Assembly: GCA_052034085.1 (NCBI GenBank)
Contig: JBPOJA010000006.1
Span: forward strand, 11,533 to 75,532
Source of the DNA: UBA1426 sp052034085
GTDB taxonomy: Bacteria > Bacillota > Clostridia > Peptostreptococcales > Anaerovoracaceae
DNA length: 64,000 bases
Direction: 5' to 3'
The notes under the pieces were generated by a model. It worked only from the letters and a program-made list of their open reading frames with translations. It made no database searches and was not told the origin of the DNA. Shown here one piece after another: positions 43,790 through 53,584 of the stretch. Numbering within the stretch: position 1 is the first letter of the stretch; every line of letters begins with the position of its first letter. The position numbers were made by a program, and so were the translations under genes.

Positions 43790-46124
43790 TAAGAGCTTCA
43801 GAGTTTTAGAATATCAGAAAATTAAAGATCTGCTTAAAAACGAGGCCGCCTCTCAAATGACCCGGGAAGTCATAGACCGGCTCCTGCCCACCGGCAACCC
43901 CTGCGAGATACAGGACCGGATGGACAGGACCAATGAGGCGGTTGCCGTAATTATGCAAAAAGGCGGCCTCTCTCTTGGTAGCTTCTACAATCTGAAGGAA
44001 CATATCAGCCTTGCCCGGAAGGGCGGCAGCCTCAGCTTTAAGCAGCTGCTTGAGGTTCTGTACAATCTCAAAGCTGCCGCCTATGCAAAGGATTATCTGA
44101 GAAAAGACCTTTCACCATTGAAAATCATAGATGAGCTTGCGGCTCTGCTGGACCCTCTGAAAAATCTGGCGGAGGAAATAGACAGGGCAATTCTGTCTGA
44201 AGACGAAATGGCAGACAATGCAAGCCCCGAACTCAAAAATCTGCGCCGCAAAATTTCCCTGCAAAATGATGCCATCAGAAATAAAATGAACAGCATACTG
44301 AATTCTGCGGAAAACAGGAATATGCTGCAGGATGCCCTTGTTACCATGAGACAGGGCCGCTATGTTATTCCCGTCAAGCAGGAGCACAAGGCGAGATTCC
44401 CCGGAATAGTGCACGACCAGTCCTCCACCGGGGCAACCCTGTTCATAGAGCCCCAGGCCATAGTCAATCTCAACAATGAACTCCGGGAGCTGGAACTGGA
44501 TGAACGTAAGGAAGTGGCCAGGATTGTTGCTGTTCTTTCTGCCATGGTGGGAGATTACGGTGAAATAATAGGCAACAACCAGAACATACTGGTTGAACTG
44601 GACTTCATGTTCGCCAAGGGCAGGCTGTCCGCTAAAATGAAGGGCGAGGCTCCCGTCGTCGAGCCCGGGGCAATGCTCAACATCAAATCCGGCAGGCATC
44701 CTCTTTTAGAAGAAAAAACCGCTGTTCCCATATCCGTATCCCTGGGCAGGGGTTATGAAACTCTGATAATTACGGGGCCAAACACGGGAGGCAAAACCGT
44801 AACCCTGAAGACCATAGGGCTTTTTGCCCTGATGGCCCAGTCGGGCCTCCATCTGCCGGCAGCCACAGGCACAACAATGCCGGTTTATGAAAACATATTC
44901 GCGGATATAGGAGACGAACAGAGCATAGAGCAGAGCCTTTCCACCTTTTCTTCCCACATGAACAATATAGTGGAAATAGTAAAGGAAGCCGGAGAAAATA
45001 CCCTGGTTCTGCTTGACGAGCTTGGAGCGGGCACAGACCCCACAGAGGGGGCGGCTCTGGCCATCGCTATACTGGATGAGCTGAGGAGCAGAGGCTCAAG
45101 CACAGTGGCCACAACCCATTATGCGGAGCTGAAAAAATATGCTATCGCTACGGAAGGGGTTCAGAACGCCTCCATGGAGTTTAACGTGGACACTTTGTCC
45201 CCGACCTTCAGGCTGAATATAGGAACTCCGGGCAGATCCAACGCCTTTGAGATTTCAAAAAAACTGGGCCTGCCGGAACACCTGATACAAAACGCACGGG
45301 AGCTGATAGCCCACGGTGACCTGAGCTTCGAAGAAGTGCTGACAGCCATTGAAAAGGACAGGAAGTCAGCGGAAGAAGACAGGGACGAAGCCCTTTTACT
45401 CAAGCTGGACCTGAAAAAAAGGCAGGAAGCTCTGGATAAAGAAAAGGATAAAATCCTGGCAAGAGCCAGAACCGAAGCGGCGAAAATCCTGGAAGAAACC
45501 AGAGAGCTGGCCGACGAGATACAGAGGGAATTAAAAGAGCAGAAGGATACCCGGTCAAACGCCAAGATTTCTCAGCTAAAGCGGGAAATAAGCGACAAAA
45601 CTAGAGAGCTGACCGGCAAAGAAGAGCCTGAAACAGATTATCAGCCTTTGGCCATTGATGACCTTGCGGAAGGGCAGTGGGTTTTCGTGCCTTCCCTTGA
45701 CCAAAGAGGGCAGGTAGCGGATATTGACCGTGATAAAGAGCAGGCCCAGGTGCAGATAGGCTCCATGAAGGTAAGCTTAGATATTGATGAGCTGGCCAAA
45801 GACACTCAGGGGAAAAAAGAGGGTAAAACGCCCAAAAGCGGCAGCAGATACAGCAGCCTGTACGGCGAAAAGGCCATGGGCATTTCGGGAAGCATCAACG
45901 TGGTCGGGAAAAATCTTGACGAAGCCATGATGGATGTGGATAAATATCTGGATGACGCCTTTATGGCAGGCCTTAGGGAAGTCAGCATCATCCACGGCAG
46001 AGGGGCAGGCATCCTCCGCGAGGGCTTGTCAAAAATGTTCAAAAGTCACAAACATGTGGCAGGCTTTCGAAAAGGCAATTATAATGAGGGCGGCGACGGA
46101 GTCACCATAGTCAGGCTTAAATAG
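43782..46124 (+). CDS. mutS2: Endonuclease MutS2
   Basis: MutS-like ATPase with a C-terminal Smr nuclease domain, implicated in limiting recombination and in rescue of collided ribosomes in Bacillota. The 780 residues hold the MutS core, the Walker A GPNTGGKTVTLKT, LLDELGAGTDPTEGAAL, THYAELK, a KOW-like strand region (about 620-660) and the Smr domain (VGKNLDEAMMDVDKYLDDA, IIHGRGAGILREG). Just beyond the stop the last codons are repeated in frame. Confidence 0.96.
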   Translation: MNDKSFRVLEYQKIKDLLKNEAASQMTREVIDRLLPTGNPCEIQDRMDRTNEAVAVIMQKGGLSLGSFYNLKEHISLARKGGSLSFKQLLEVLYNLKAAAYAKDYLRKDLSPLKIIDELAALLDPLKNLAEEIDRAILSEDEMADNASPELKNLRRKISLQNDAIRNKMNSILNSAENRNMLQDALVTMRQGRYVIPVKQEHKARFPGIVHDQSSTGATLFIEPQAIVNLNNELRELELDERKEVARIVAVLSAMVGDYGEIIGNNQNILVELDFMFAKGRLSAKMKGEAPVVEPGAMLNIKSGRHPLLEEKTAVPISVSLGRGYETLIITGPNTGGKTVTLKTIGLFALMAQSGLHLPAATGTTMPVYENIFADIGDEQSIEQSLSTFSSHMNNIVEIVKEAGENTLVLLDELGAGTDPTEGAALAIAILDELRSRGSSTVATTHYAELKKYAIATEGVQNASMEFNVDTLSPTFRLNIGTPGRSNAFEISKKLGLPEHLIQNARELIAHGDLSFEEVLTAIEKDRKSAEEDRDEALLLKLDLKKRQEALDKEKDKILARARTEAAKILEETRELADEIQRELKEQKDTRSNAKISQLKREISDKTRELTGKEEPETDYQPLAIDDLAEGQWVFVPSLDQRGQVADIDRDKEQAQVQIGSMKVSLDIDELAKDTQGKKEGKTPKSGSRYSSLYGEKAMGISGSINVVGKNLDEAMMDVDKYLDDAFMAGLREVSIIHGRGAGILREGLSKMFKSHKHVAGFRKGNYNEGGDGVTIVRLK

Positions 46125-46145
46125 AAATTAGTCAGGCTCAAGTAA
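46109..46145 (+). repeat. Short in-frame duplication of the mutS2 3' end
   Basis: The 16 bases AGTCAGGCTTAAATAG (46109-46124), which encode the final VRLK and stop, recur 21 nt downstream as AGTCAGGCTCAAGTAA (46130-46145). The offset keeps the frame, so the copy also reads VRLK-stop. It looks like a small duplication with three base changes. Confidence 0.7.
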
Positions 46146-46171
46146 AAAATCGAAAAAAGAAAGGCAGAATT

Positions 46172-46606
46172 ATGTACATAGTAAGTTCCTGTTTAATGGG
46201 AGTAAAATGCAAATACAACGGAGAGAGCAACTACAGTCCTCAGGTGGTGGAGTTTCTGAAAGACAAGAATTACATTTCGCTTTGTCCCGAGGAGGAGGGA
46301 GGATTTTCCACACCGAGACCGCCGGCCGAAATCAGAAACGGCCGGGTTTACAACAATCTGGGAGAGGACAAAACTGAACAGTTTCAGGAGGGGGCGGAAA
46401 AATCCCTTGAACTCTCAAGGCAGCGCGCCAAAGAACTTGATGAACCCATAGAAATGGCCATTCTGAAAGCCAAAAGCCCGACCTGCGGCAAAGGCCCCAT
46501 TTATGACGGCAACTTCAACGGCACTCTGGTGGAAGGCCAGGGGGTATTTGCAAAACTGCTGACCGAAAATAACATAACCGTAATTTCTGAGGAGGACGTG
46601 AAATGA
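46172..46606 (+). CDS. DUF523 family protein, TudS-like
   Basis: 144 residues of the DUF523 family. Members characterised as TudS use a [4Fe-4S] cluster held by three cysteines to remove sulfur from 2-thiouracil. The corresponding residues here are C7 (SSCLMG), C38 (SLCPEEEGG) and C105 (SPTCG); an extra C13 is present. The TP-R-P-P-AEI segment is also typical. Activity on thiouracil is inferred from the family. It overlaps argS by ATGA. Confidence 0.85.
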   Translation: MYIVSSCLMGVKCKYNGESNYSPQVVEFLKDKNYISLCPEEEGGFSTPRPPAEIRNGRVYNNLGEDKTEQFQEGAEKSLELSRQRAKELDEPIEMAILKAKSPTCGKGPIYDGNFNGTLVEGQGVFAKLLTENNITVISEEDVK

Positions 46607-48321
46607 TAGATTTTAAGGACAAGATAGCGGAACTGATAGGGGGACTTATTCCTGAAACGGACATCGAGGAAATCAAAGACAATGTGGAGGTGCCTGCCGA
46701 TCCCAAACTGGGGGATTACGCTTTTCCCTGCTTCAAACTGGCAAAAGCAATGCGGAAGGCTCCTGCCATGATAGCGGCTGACCTGGCAGAAAGACTGAAG
46801 GAAAGTCCCATATTCTCAAAGGTCGAGAGCGTCAACGCCTATGTGAATATGTTTCTGGATCGGGATGCTTTTACCAGAGAAGTGCTGGTGGCTGCCGCCG
46901 GCGAAAAGGACAAATACGGGTCTTCAAAAATGGGCGAGGGCAAGAGGGTGCTGGTGGAATATTCCTCGCCAAACATTGCAAAACCTTTCCATATAGGGCA
47001 TATCAGGAGCACGGTCATTGGCCACTCCATATATAAGATTTATGACTTTTTGGGCTACGATACCCTGAGGCTGAATCATCTGGGTGACTACGGCACCCAG
47101 TTCGGCAAAATGATTGTGGCCTACAGGCACTGGGGGGACAAGGCAGCTGTGGAAGCCGCTCCCATTGAAACTTTGCTGGGTTATTATGTGAAGTTCCACG
47201 AAGAAGCGGAAAAGAACCCGGAACTGGAAGATGAGGCAAGAACGGCCTTTACCCGGCTTGAAAACGGTTCGGAAGAAGAGACAATGCTATGGAAATGGTT
47301 CAGGGAGGAAAGTTTAAAAGAATTCAGCCGGGTTTACAAAATGCTGGGCATAGAGTTTGATTCCTACGACGGGGAAAGCTTTTATTCCGACAAAATGGGC
47401 CGGGTACTGCAGGAGCTGGTTGACAAGGGCCTGCTGCAAGAATCCCAGGGCGCTCAGATTGTGGACCTTGAAGAGTACGGCATGTCTCCCGCTCTGGTTA
47501 CGAAAAAGGACGGTTCCACACTTTATATTACAAGGGATATTGCCGCCGCCATATACAGGAAGGAACATTACGATTTCTACAAAAATCTTTATATAGTTGC
47601 GTCACAGCAGAACCTCCATTTTCAGCAGTGGATCAAGATAGTGGAGCTAATGGGTTATGAATGGGCAAAGGATTGCGTTCATATCCCCTTTGGGCTGGTC
47701 AGTCTGGATGAGGGCACCATGTCCACAAGACAGGGCAGGGTGGTCTTCCTTGAGGAAGTGCTGAACAAGGCAATCGAGCGTACTAAGGAAATCATCCTGG
47801 AAAAGGATGTCAACACCGACAATGTGGATGAAACCGCAAAGCAGGTGGGCATAGGCGCCGTGGTCTTCAATGAACTCTCCAATAACAGGATAAAAGACTA
47901 TGTCTTTTCCTGGGATAAAATCCTCAACTTTGACGGTGAAACCGGACCCTATGTCCAGTACACCAATGCCAGGGCCAACAGCGTAATCAGAAAAGCGGGA
48001 GCAGAAATCAATGAAGTGCTGGCATCAGCCCATGAGCTTGACCTGACCGGGATACTGGGGGATGAGGCATACGAACTTGTGAAGCTCATCTACGAATTCC
48101 CGCAGAAAATTGTGGAAGCCGCCGGCAAGTACGAGCCTTCCATAATAACAAGGCACATTGTGGACATCGCCCAGGGCTTCAACCGTTTCTATCACAATGA
48201 ACACATACTGGTGGAAGACGAAAAAGAACGAAAAGCCAAACTCCTGCTGACTTTCGGTGCAAGACAGGCCATGGAAAACGGCCTCAGGCTTCTGGGCATG
48301 GAAATACCCGAAAGAATGTAA
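46603..48321 (+). CDS. argS: Arginine--tRNA ligase
   Basis: Class I synthetase that charges tRNA-Arg. It has an N-terminal Add-1 domain, the SSPNIAKPFHIGHIRST HIGH region near residue 130, and the C-terminal DALR anticodon-binding domain (YVQYTNARANSVIRKAG onward). The canonical KMSKS is replaced by MSTRQGRVV, usual for most ArgRS. 572 residues. Confidence 0.96.
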   Translation: MIDFKDKIAELIGGLIPETDIEEIKDNVEVPADPKLGDYAFPCFKLAKAMRKAPAMIAADLAERLKESPIFSKVESVNAYVNMFLDRDAFTREVLVAAAGEKDKYGSSKMGEGKRVLVEYSSPNIAKPFHIGHIRSTVIGHSIYKIYDFLGYDTLRLNHLGDYGTQFGKMIVAYRHWGDKAAVEAAPIETLLGYYVKFHEEAEKNPELEDEARTAFTRLENGSEEETMLWKWFREESLKEFSRVYKMLGIEFDSYDGESFYSDKMGRVLQELVDKGLLQESQGAQIVDLEEYGMSPALVTKKDGSTLYITRDIAAAIYRKEHYDFYKNLYIVASQQNLHFQQWIKIVELMGYEWAKDCVHIPFGLVSLDEGTMSTRQGRVVFLEEVLNKAIERTKEIILEKDVNTDNVDETAKQVGIGAVVFNELSNNRIKDYVFSWDKILNFDGETGPYVQYTNARANSVIRKAGAEINEVLASAHELDLTGILGDEAYELVKLIYEFPQKIVEAAGKYEPSIITRHIVDIAQGFNRFYHNEHILVEDEKERKAKLLLTFGARQAMENGLRLLGMEIPERM

Positions 48322-48336
48322 GAACAAGGATTTCAA

Positions 48337-49209
48337 TTGAGATACGAAGGAAGTGTTTACAGGCCTCCCAGCGAGGCAGGCAGTTTAATATTGCAGGTTA
48401 CCATAGGCTGTGCCCACAATCAGTGCACTTTCTGCGGCATGTACAAGGCAGACCGGTTCAGAGTGCGGCCCATGGAAGATGTGCTGGAAGACCTGGCCTG
48501 GGCCGGAAAGAATTACAGGCCGGTTGAAAGATTGTTCCTGGCCGACGGCGATGCTCTGGTTCTCAGCAATGAAAAGCTTCTGAAGATCATGGACTATGCT
48601 TTCGAAGTGTTCCCCGAGCTTCAGAGAATCAGCATTTACGGGTCACCAGGTGACGTACTCAGAAAAAACCCTGAAGAGCTGACAGAACTACGGGAACATG
48701 GCCTGGAAATCATCTATATCGGCGGCGAGAGCGGCAGCGACAAAATCCTGAAGGCAGTTAAAAAAGGTGTTTCTTCGGCAGAGCTTGTGGAGGCCGTGAG
48801 AAAAATCGAGGAAGCGGGCATTAAAGCCTCCGTGACTTTTATATCCGGTCTGGGCGGCAAAGACAACTGGCGGGAGCATGCTGTTGAAACGGGAAAGGTC
48901 ATAAGCCTGATGGAGCCCACCTATGTAGGCCTGCTGACACTCATGGTCGAACCGGGAACTGAACTGGCCGAAGATATACGCACAGGAAGGTTTCAACTGC
49001 TTTCACCCATGGAAGTTCTTGAAGAAACGAAGCTGATGATAGAAAATATAGATGTGAATAAAACCTGCGTCTTCAGGAGCAATCATGCTTCCAATTATTT
49101 GTCATTAAAAGGAGACCTGCCAAGGGATAAAGAGGCTATGCTCAGACAGATAGATTTGGCTATGAGAGACACTCGCATGCTGAAGGATGAAAGATACAGG
49201 CTTCTTTAG
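48337..49209 (+). CDS. Radical SAM protein of unknown function
   Basis: A 290-residue radical SAM enzyme. The cluster-binding segment is GCAHNQCTFCGMYK at about residues 24-37, with four residues between the first two cysteines (Cx4Cx2C) instead of the usual three. The FISGLGGKDNWREHA and MVEPGTEL segments match a broad family found in anaerobes (COG1032-like), whose substrates are not known. The start is TTG at 48337 after AAGGA. The 3' end lies just before another radical SAM gene. Confidence 0.83.
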   Translation: MRYEGSVYRPPSEAGSLILQVTIGCAHNQCTFCGMYKADRFRVRPMEDVLEDLAWAGKNYRPVERLFLADGDALVLSNEKLLKIMDYAFEVFPELQRISIYGSPGDVLRKNPEELTELREHGLEIIYIGGESGSDKILKAVKKGVSSAELVEAVRKIEEAGIKASVTFISGLGGKDNWREHAVETGKVISLMEPTYVGLLTLMVEPGTELAEDIRTGRFQLLSPMEVLEETKLMIENIDVNKTCVFRSNHASNYLSLKGDLPRDKEAMLRQIDLAMRDTRMLKDERYRLL

Positions 49210-49231
49210 CAGATATCGCAGGGAAAAGGGT

Positions 49232-50725
49232 ATGAAGATACTGCTTACCACCTTAAATGCAAAATACATCCACTCCAACCCGGCCATAAAAAGCCTCTGG
49301 GCCTCCGTGTCAAGGGACGGTTTCTTTCCCGATATCACGGAATTCACCATCAATCACAGCGATGATTATGTTTTCGGAGAAATCCTCAGGGGCGGCTACG
49401 ACCTGGTCTGCTTCTCATGCTACATATGGAATATCGATAGAATCCTTTATCTGACGGAAAATCTGAAAAAAGCGAAACCTGAAATTAAATTTATGCTGGG
49501 AGGGCCGGAGGCGGGCCAGCGGGCTGTAGACCTCATGAAAAAACACCCGGCTATCGACTTTATCATCAAAGGCGAAGGCGAGGAAAGTTTCAGGGCTTTT
49601 CTGAATAATTATTCGAATCATGAACGCTATTCTGAAATCAGGGGGCTTCATTTCCGAAGCGAAGGGAAAATTTATGTAAGTCCGGAGCCCGAGTTTGCGG
49701 ATTTTGCATCTCTCCCTTTCCCTTATGAGAACCTGGTCTGCGAAGAGGATAAAATCATCTACTACGAATCGGTAAGGGGTTGCCCTTTCGCCTGCAGCTA
49801 CTGCCTGTCCTCTGTTGAAAAAGGTATAAGAGCCCTGCCCCTGGAGCGGGTCAGACGCGACCTGAGCTATTTTATATACAAAGGAGTCAGGCAGGTCAAA
49901 TTCGTGGACAGAAGCTTTAACTATAACGATGAAAGAGCCTGCGAAATCATGAAATACCTCATAGAGCGGGACAACGGAACCACCAATTTTCATTTTGAAA
50001 TGCGGGGGGATATGATAAGTGAAAACATGCTGGAACTCCTTGCCAAAGCCAGAAAAGGTTTATTCCAGTTTGAAATCGGCGTCCAGACTACCAACGAAGA
50101 CACAAACAGGGCCGTCAACAGGAAAAGCAATTTTCCGCTTCTTTCACAAAAAGTCAAGAAAGTAATAGAAATGGGGAACACTCATATTCATCTTGATTTA
50201 ATCGCCGGTCTGCCTTTTGAAGATTACGAAAGCTTCAGAAAATCCTTCAACGATGTCTATGAAATCAGGCCCCACATGCTACAGCTGGGCTTCTTGAAGC
50301 TTCTGCACGGAACGCCCCTGAGGCAGGAAAAGGAGAAGCACGGCTATGTGGTCAGGAGCAGGGCGCCTTACGAAATCATTTCAAACAATTATTTAAATTC
50401 AGATGAATTAGTCCGGCTTAAGATGGTGGAAACGGTGCTGGATTTGTATTATAATAGAGGTGGCTTCAGGAGGACCCTTGACTGGTATACGGAGGAAGTA
50501 TTCGGGAATGCCTTTGGTTTTTATGAGGATTTTTCCGGCTGCTATTTTGGAAAAGGTTTTCAGCACAAGTCGCACAATAAAGAAAATTTATACAGGATTC
50601 TGTATGCGTATGGTCATGAAGCAGGAAAAGCCGGCATGACGGAAGCCCTTCTGGAAGAAGACATAAAAGACGGCTTAAATCAGGAAGCCGTGAAAAAGTT
50701 TAAAAAGACGGGATGGACATTGTAA
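49232..50725 (+). CDS. B12-binding radical SAM protein with C-terminal DUF4080
   Basis: 497 residues from the ATG at 49232 (KILLTTLNAKYIHSNPA). Residues 1-140 form a cobalamin-binding-like Rossmann domain (LVCFSCYIWN, FMLGGPEA). The radical SAM core has the canonical RGCPFACSYCLSS cluster motif (Cx3Cx2C). A C-terminal region of about 120 residues resembles DUF4080. Such enzymes methylate or rearrange unactivated carbons; the substrate is unknown. An upstream in-frame ATG at 49187 overlaps the previous gene and is disfavoured because AAAAGGG precedes 49232. Confidence 0.87.
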   Translation: MKILLTTLNAKYIHSNPAIKSLWASVSRDGFFPDITEFTINHSDDYVFGEILRGGYDLVCFSCYIWNIDRILYLTENLKKAKPEIKFMLGGPEAGQRAVDLMKKHPAIDFIIKGEGEESFRAFLNNYSNHERYSEIRGLHFRSEGKIYVSPEPEFADFASLPFPYENLVCEEDKIIYYESVRGCPFACSYCLSSVEKGIRALPLERVRRDLSYFIYKGVRQVKFVDRSFNYNDERACEIMKYLIERDNGTTNFHFEMRGDMISENMLELLAKARKGLFQFEIGVQTTNEDTNRAVNRKSNFPLLSQKVKKVIEMGNTHIHLDLIAGLPFEDYESFRKSFNDVYEIRPHMLQLGFLKLLHGTPLRQEKEKHGYVVRSRAPYEIISNNYLNSDELVRLKMVETVLDLYYNRGGFRRTLDWYTEEVFGNAFGFYEDFSGCYFGKGFQHKSHNKENLYRILYAYGHEAGKAGMTEALLEEDIKDGLNQEAVKKFKKTGWTL

Positions 50726-50726
50726 T

Positions 50727-51797
50727 ATGACCAGTAACGAGATAGCAGTCAATGTAAAAAGCAAAATCTCTCCGGTGGCGCCGGTTTTGCCGCCGTTTCA
50801 TACAAGAGAAGACAGGATAGGCAAATATTTCGAAAACCATATAAAGAAGTTTCTTTTCGATGAGCTGTCGGATTCATACATTGAAAAAGTGGGAAATCTG
50901 GAATTCATGCGGGGCATTCCCGTACCTTTGAGGCATGAGGATTTAAAGGCCTTCGAAGGCGGCCACGGTCTCCAGGTGCTCCACCTGGCGGAAAACATGG
51001 CCTGGGTTATGGGGGTGGATCCCAATTTTAAATACAACGACAGCTATGTGGCTTTCATGAACAGGTTTTTCAACTACAAGATAGTCGAAGGGCTGGTTAA
51101 AGAAGGCAGGGACGCTGCGGAGGCAGGCGATTTCGACAATGCAATAATACATTTCAGGGCAGCTCTTATGCTCAAGGCCGATTATCTCCATGCCATGTAC
51201 AGCTATGCAAGGGTCTGCAGGGAGTTTTACGAAAAAGGCAAGGACAACCAATACAAGGCGGATTTTAAAAAAGAGTCCATGGAGTATTTCGAGCACCTGA
51301 CCAACGTGCATCCCCGCTTTGCTCAGGCATATTACTATCTGGGCTACGATTATCTGAATCTGGGTCTTTATCAGAAAGCTGACCTGGTCTGGAGGACTTT
51401 TCTCAAAAAGAGCAACAACCTGAAAGACAAAAAAGAAATCAAGGAAAGGCTCAGGCAGCTGGAGCAGCCCCTGACCATAGAAAAAGGCTACAATGCTGTT
51501 CTGGCCGGCCGCTGGCAGGAGGGGCAGGAGATACTGGAGCCTTTTCTTCAGACAGGCTTTAAAGACTGGTGGCCCCTGCATTATTATCTGGGTGTGGCAT
51601 ATGCCAGGCTGGGCAGTAACAGCCGGGCGGTTTCCAGCTTCAAGAGGGTGCTGGGCTACAACGGCAGCCACATTGAAACCATGGAGGAACTGGTCAAACT
51701 ATATGCCATGAGCAAGGACAAAGAGAACGAAAAAAAATATCTGAATAAAATATCATTACTCAGAGGAGAAGAAAAAACAGGAGGGAAGGGAGAATAG
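50727..51797 (+). CDS. TPR-repeat protein of unknown function
   Basis: A 356-residue cytoplasmic protein with no signal peptide. Residues 1-110 form an unrecognised N-terminal domain (PPFHTREDRIGKYFENH, then VPLRHEDLKAF). From about 115 there are tetratricopeptide-like helix pairs (AAEAGDFDNAIIHFRAALMLKADY; AQAYYYLGYDYLNLGLYQKA; HYYLGVAYARLGSNSRAVSSFKRVL). It starts one base after the radical SAM stop and ends 3 nt before iorA, so it probably works as a scaffold with one of them (inference). Confidence 0.72.
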   Translation: MTSNEIAVNVKSKISPVAPVLPPFHTREDRIGKYFENHIKKFLFDELSDSYIEKVGNLEFMRGIPVPLRHEDLKAFEGGHGLQVLHLAENMAWVMGVDPNFKYNDSYVAFMNRFFNYKIVEGLVKEGRDAAEAGDFDNAIIHFRAALMLKADYLHAMYSYARVCREFYEKGKDNQYKADFKKESMEYFEHLTNVHPRFAQAYYYLGYDYLNLGLYQKADLVWRTFLKKSNNLKDKKEIKERLRQLEQPLTIEKGYNAVLAGRWQEGQEILEPFLQTGFKDWWPLHYYLGVAYARLGSNSRAVSSFKRVLGYNGSHIETMEELVKLYAMSKDKENEKKYLNKISLLRGEEKTGGKGE

Positions 51798-51800
51798 AAT

Positions 51801-53570
51801 ATGAAAGAGCTTTTAACAGGAAATGAAGCTATAGCAAGAGGGGCTTATGAAGCAGGCTTGTATTTTGCCTCGGCCTATCCCGGCACACCCAGTACCGAGA
51901 TATTGGAGAATCTGTCAAAATACAAAGATGAGCTTTACTGCGAATGGGCTCCAAACGAAAAAGTTGCCCTGGAGGCAGCTCTGGGTGCTTCCATAGCGGG
52001 CGTCAGGTCCCTGGCAGCCATGAAGCATGTAGGCGTCAACGTGGCGGCAGACCCGCTTTTCACCATGGTTTATACCGGTATTGAGGGCGGCCTGGTTCTG
52101 GTTTCCGCAGACGACCCCGGCATGCACAGCTCACAGAACGAGCAGGACAACAGAAACTACGCAACTCATTCCAGAATCCTTATGCTGGAGCCATCGGACA
52201 GCCAGGAGGCAAAGGACTTCACCAAGCTGGCCTTTGAGCTTTCCGAAAAATTCGACACTCCGGTAATGCTCAGGGTAACCACAAGAATCTGCCACAGCAA
52301 GAGCCTTGTGGAACTGGGAGAAAGAAAGACCAGCCAGCCCGGGCCCTATGAGAAGGACATTGCAAAATATGTGGCAACTCCCGCCAATGCAAAGAAACTC
52401 AGAATAGCTCTGGTAGACAGGCTGAAGGCCATGACAGAGTATTCCAACAGTGCCGATATAAACGTAGCTGAATACAACAAAGACGAAATCGGCGTCATCA
52501 GTGCGGGTGCGGCTTATCAGTATGCCAGGGAAGTTTTCGGCCCCGATGCCTCTTATCTGAAGCTGGGAATGACCTACCCAATGCCAATCGAGCTTATAAA
52601 AGAATTTGCATCAAAAGTAAAGAAACTATATGTGATTGAAGAGCTGGATCCCTATATGGAAACCCAGATAAAGGCTGCCGGTATAGACTGCATCGGCAAG
52701 GATGTAGTGCCCGAGTATGACGAACTCAGCACCGATGTTCTCAGAAAAGCAATTTACGGAACCGAACCGGAAAAACTGGACTCCGAACTGGAGGCAGTAG
52801 TAAGACCGCCCACACTCTGCGCAGGATGTCCCCACAGAGGCTTCTTTGTCACCTTAAGGAAGTTCAAAAACGTCATGGTGACCAGCGACATAGGCTGTTA
52901 CACACTGGGCTCCGCACCGCCTCTTTCGGCAGTGGATACCTGCATATGCATGGGTGCCAGCATAAGTGCAGCTCATGGTGCGGCTCAGGCCTTTAAAATC
53001 ACCGACAGGGATACAAAAGTGGTTTCGGTAATAGGCGACTCCACCTTCTTCCATTCAGGCATAACCAGCCTCATGGATATAGTTTACAATAACGGCAATA
53101 CTGTCAGCGTAATCCTGGACAACAGGATAACAGCCATGACCGGCCACCAGGAAAACCCGGGCACCGGTGTCACACTGATGGGACAGCCCGCGGTAGAAAC
53201 AGATTTACCACTTCTGTGCAAAGCCATCGGGGTAAAGGAAGAAAACATATATCAGATTAATCCACTGGATTTGAAGCAGACCAAGGCAGCCCTGGAAGAT
53301 GCTCTGGCCAAGGAAGAGCCGACGGTAATCATAGCTTCATGGCCCTGCGCCATCATGAAGTACAAGGAAAGCGACAAGGCAAGGTTTGATTTAAGACCCA
53401 AGAAATGCATTATCGATCAGGAAAAATGCAGAAGGTGCAGGACCTGCGTCCGCACTGGCTGCCCGGCCATTCGTTCGGGAGAATTCGTAATGATAGTGCC
53501 CGAGGAGTGCATTGGCTGCGGCGTATGTTACCAGGTATGCCCCTTTGATGCTATTTCCTATGTAGAGTAA
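51801..53570 (+). CDS. iorA: Indolepyruvate ferredoxin oxidoreductase, alpha subunit
   Basis: Thiamine-diphosphate enzyme that oxidatively decarboxylates aryl pyruvates from aromatic amino acid breakdown, reducing ferredoxin. The N-terminal pyrimidine-binding domain (GNEAIARGAYEAG, YPGTPSTE), the TPP-binding GDSTFFHSGI, and a C-terminal pair of [4Fe-4S] motifs (CRRCRTCVRTGC with Cx4C spacing, CIGCGVCYQVC) are present. 589 residues. Together with iorB it indicates an anaerobe that ferments amino acids. Confidence 0.96.
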   Translation: MKELLTGNEAIARGAYEAGLYFASAYPGTPSTEILENLSKYKDELYCEWAPNEKVALEAALGASIAGVRSLAAMKHVGVNVAADPLFTMVYTGIEGGLVLVSADDPGMHSSQNEQDNRNYATHSRILMLEPSDSQEAKDFTKLAFELSEKFDTPVMLRVTTRICHSKSLVELGERKTSQPGPYEKDIAKYVATPANAKKLRIALVDRLKAMTEYSNSADINVAEYNKDEIGVISAGAAYQYAREVFGPDASYLKLGMTYPMPIELIKEFASKVKKLYVIEELDPYMETQIKAAGIDCIGKDVVPEYDELSTDVLRKAIYGTEPEKLDSELEAVVRPPTLCAGCPHRGFFVTLRKFKNVMVTSDIGCYTLGSAPPLSAVDTCICMGASISAAHGAAQAFKITDRDTKVVSVIGDSTFFHSGITSLMDIVYNNGNTVSVILDNRITAMTGHQENPGTGVTLMGQPAVETDLPLLCKAIGVKEENIYQINPLDLKQTKAALEDALAKEEPTVIIASWPCAIMKYKESDKARFDLRPKKCIIDQEKCRRCRTCVRTGCPAIRSGEFVMIVPEECIGCGVCYQVCPFDAISYVE

Positions 53571-53584
53571 TTTGGGAGGTCAAC

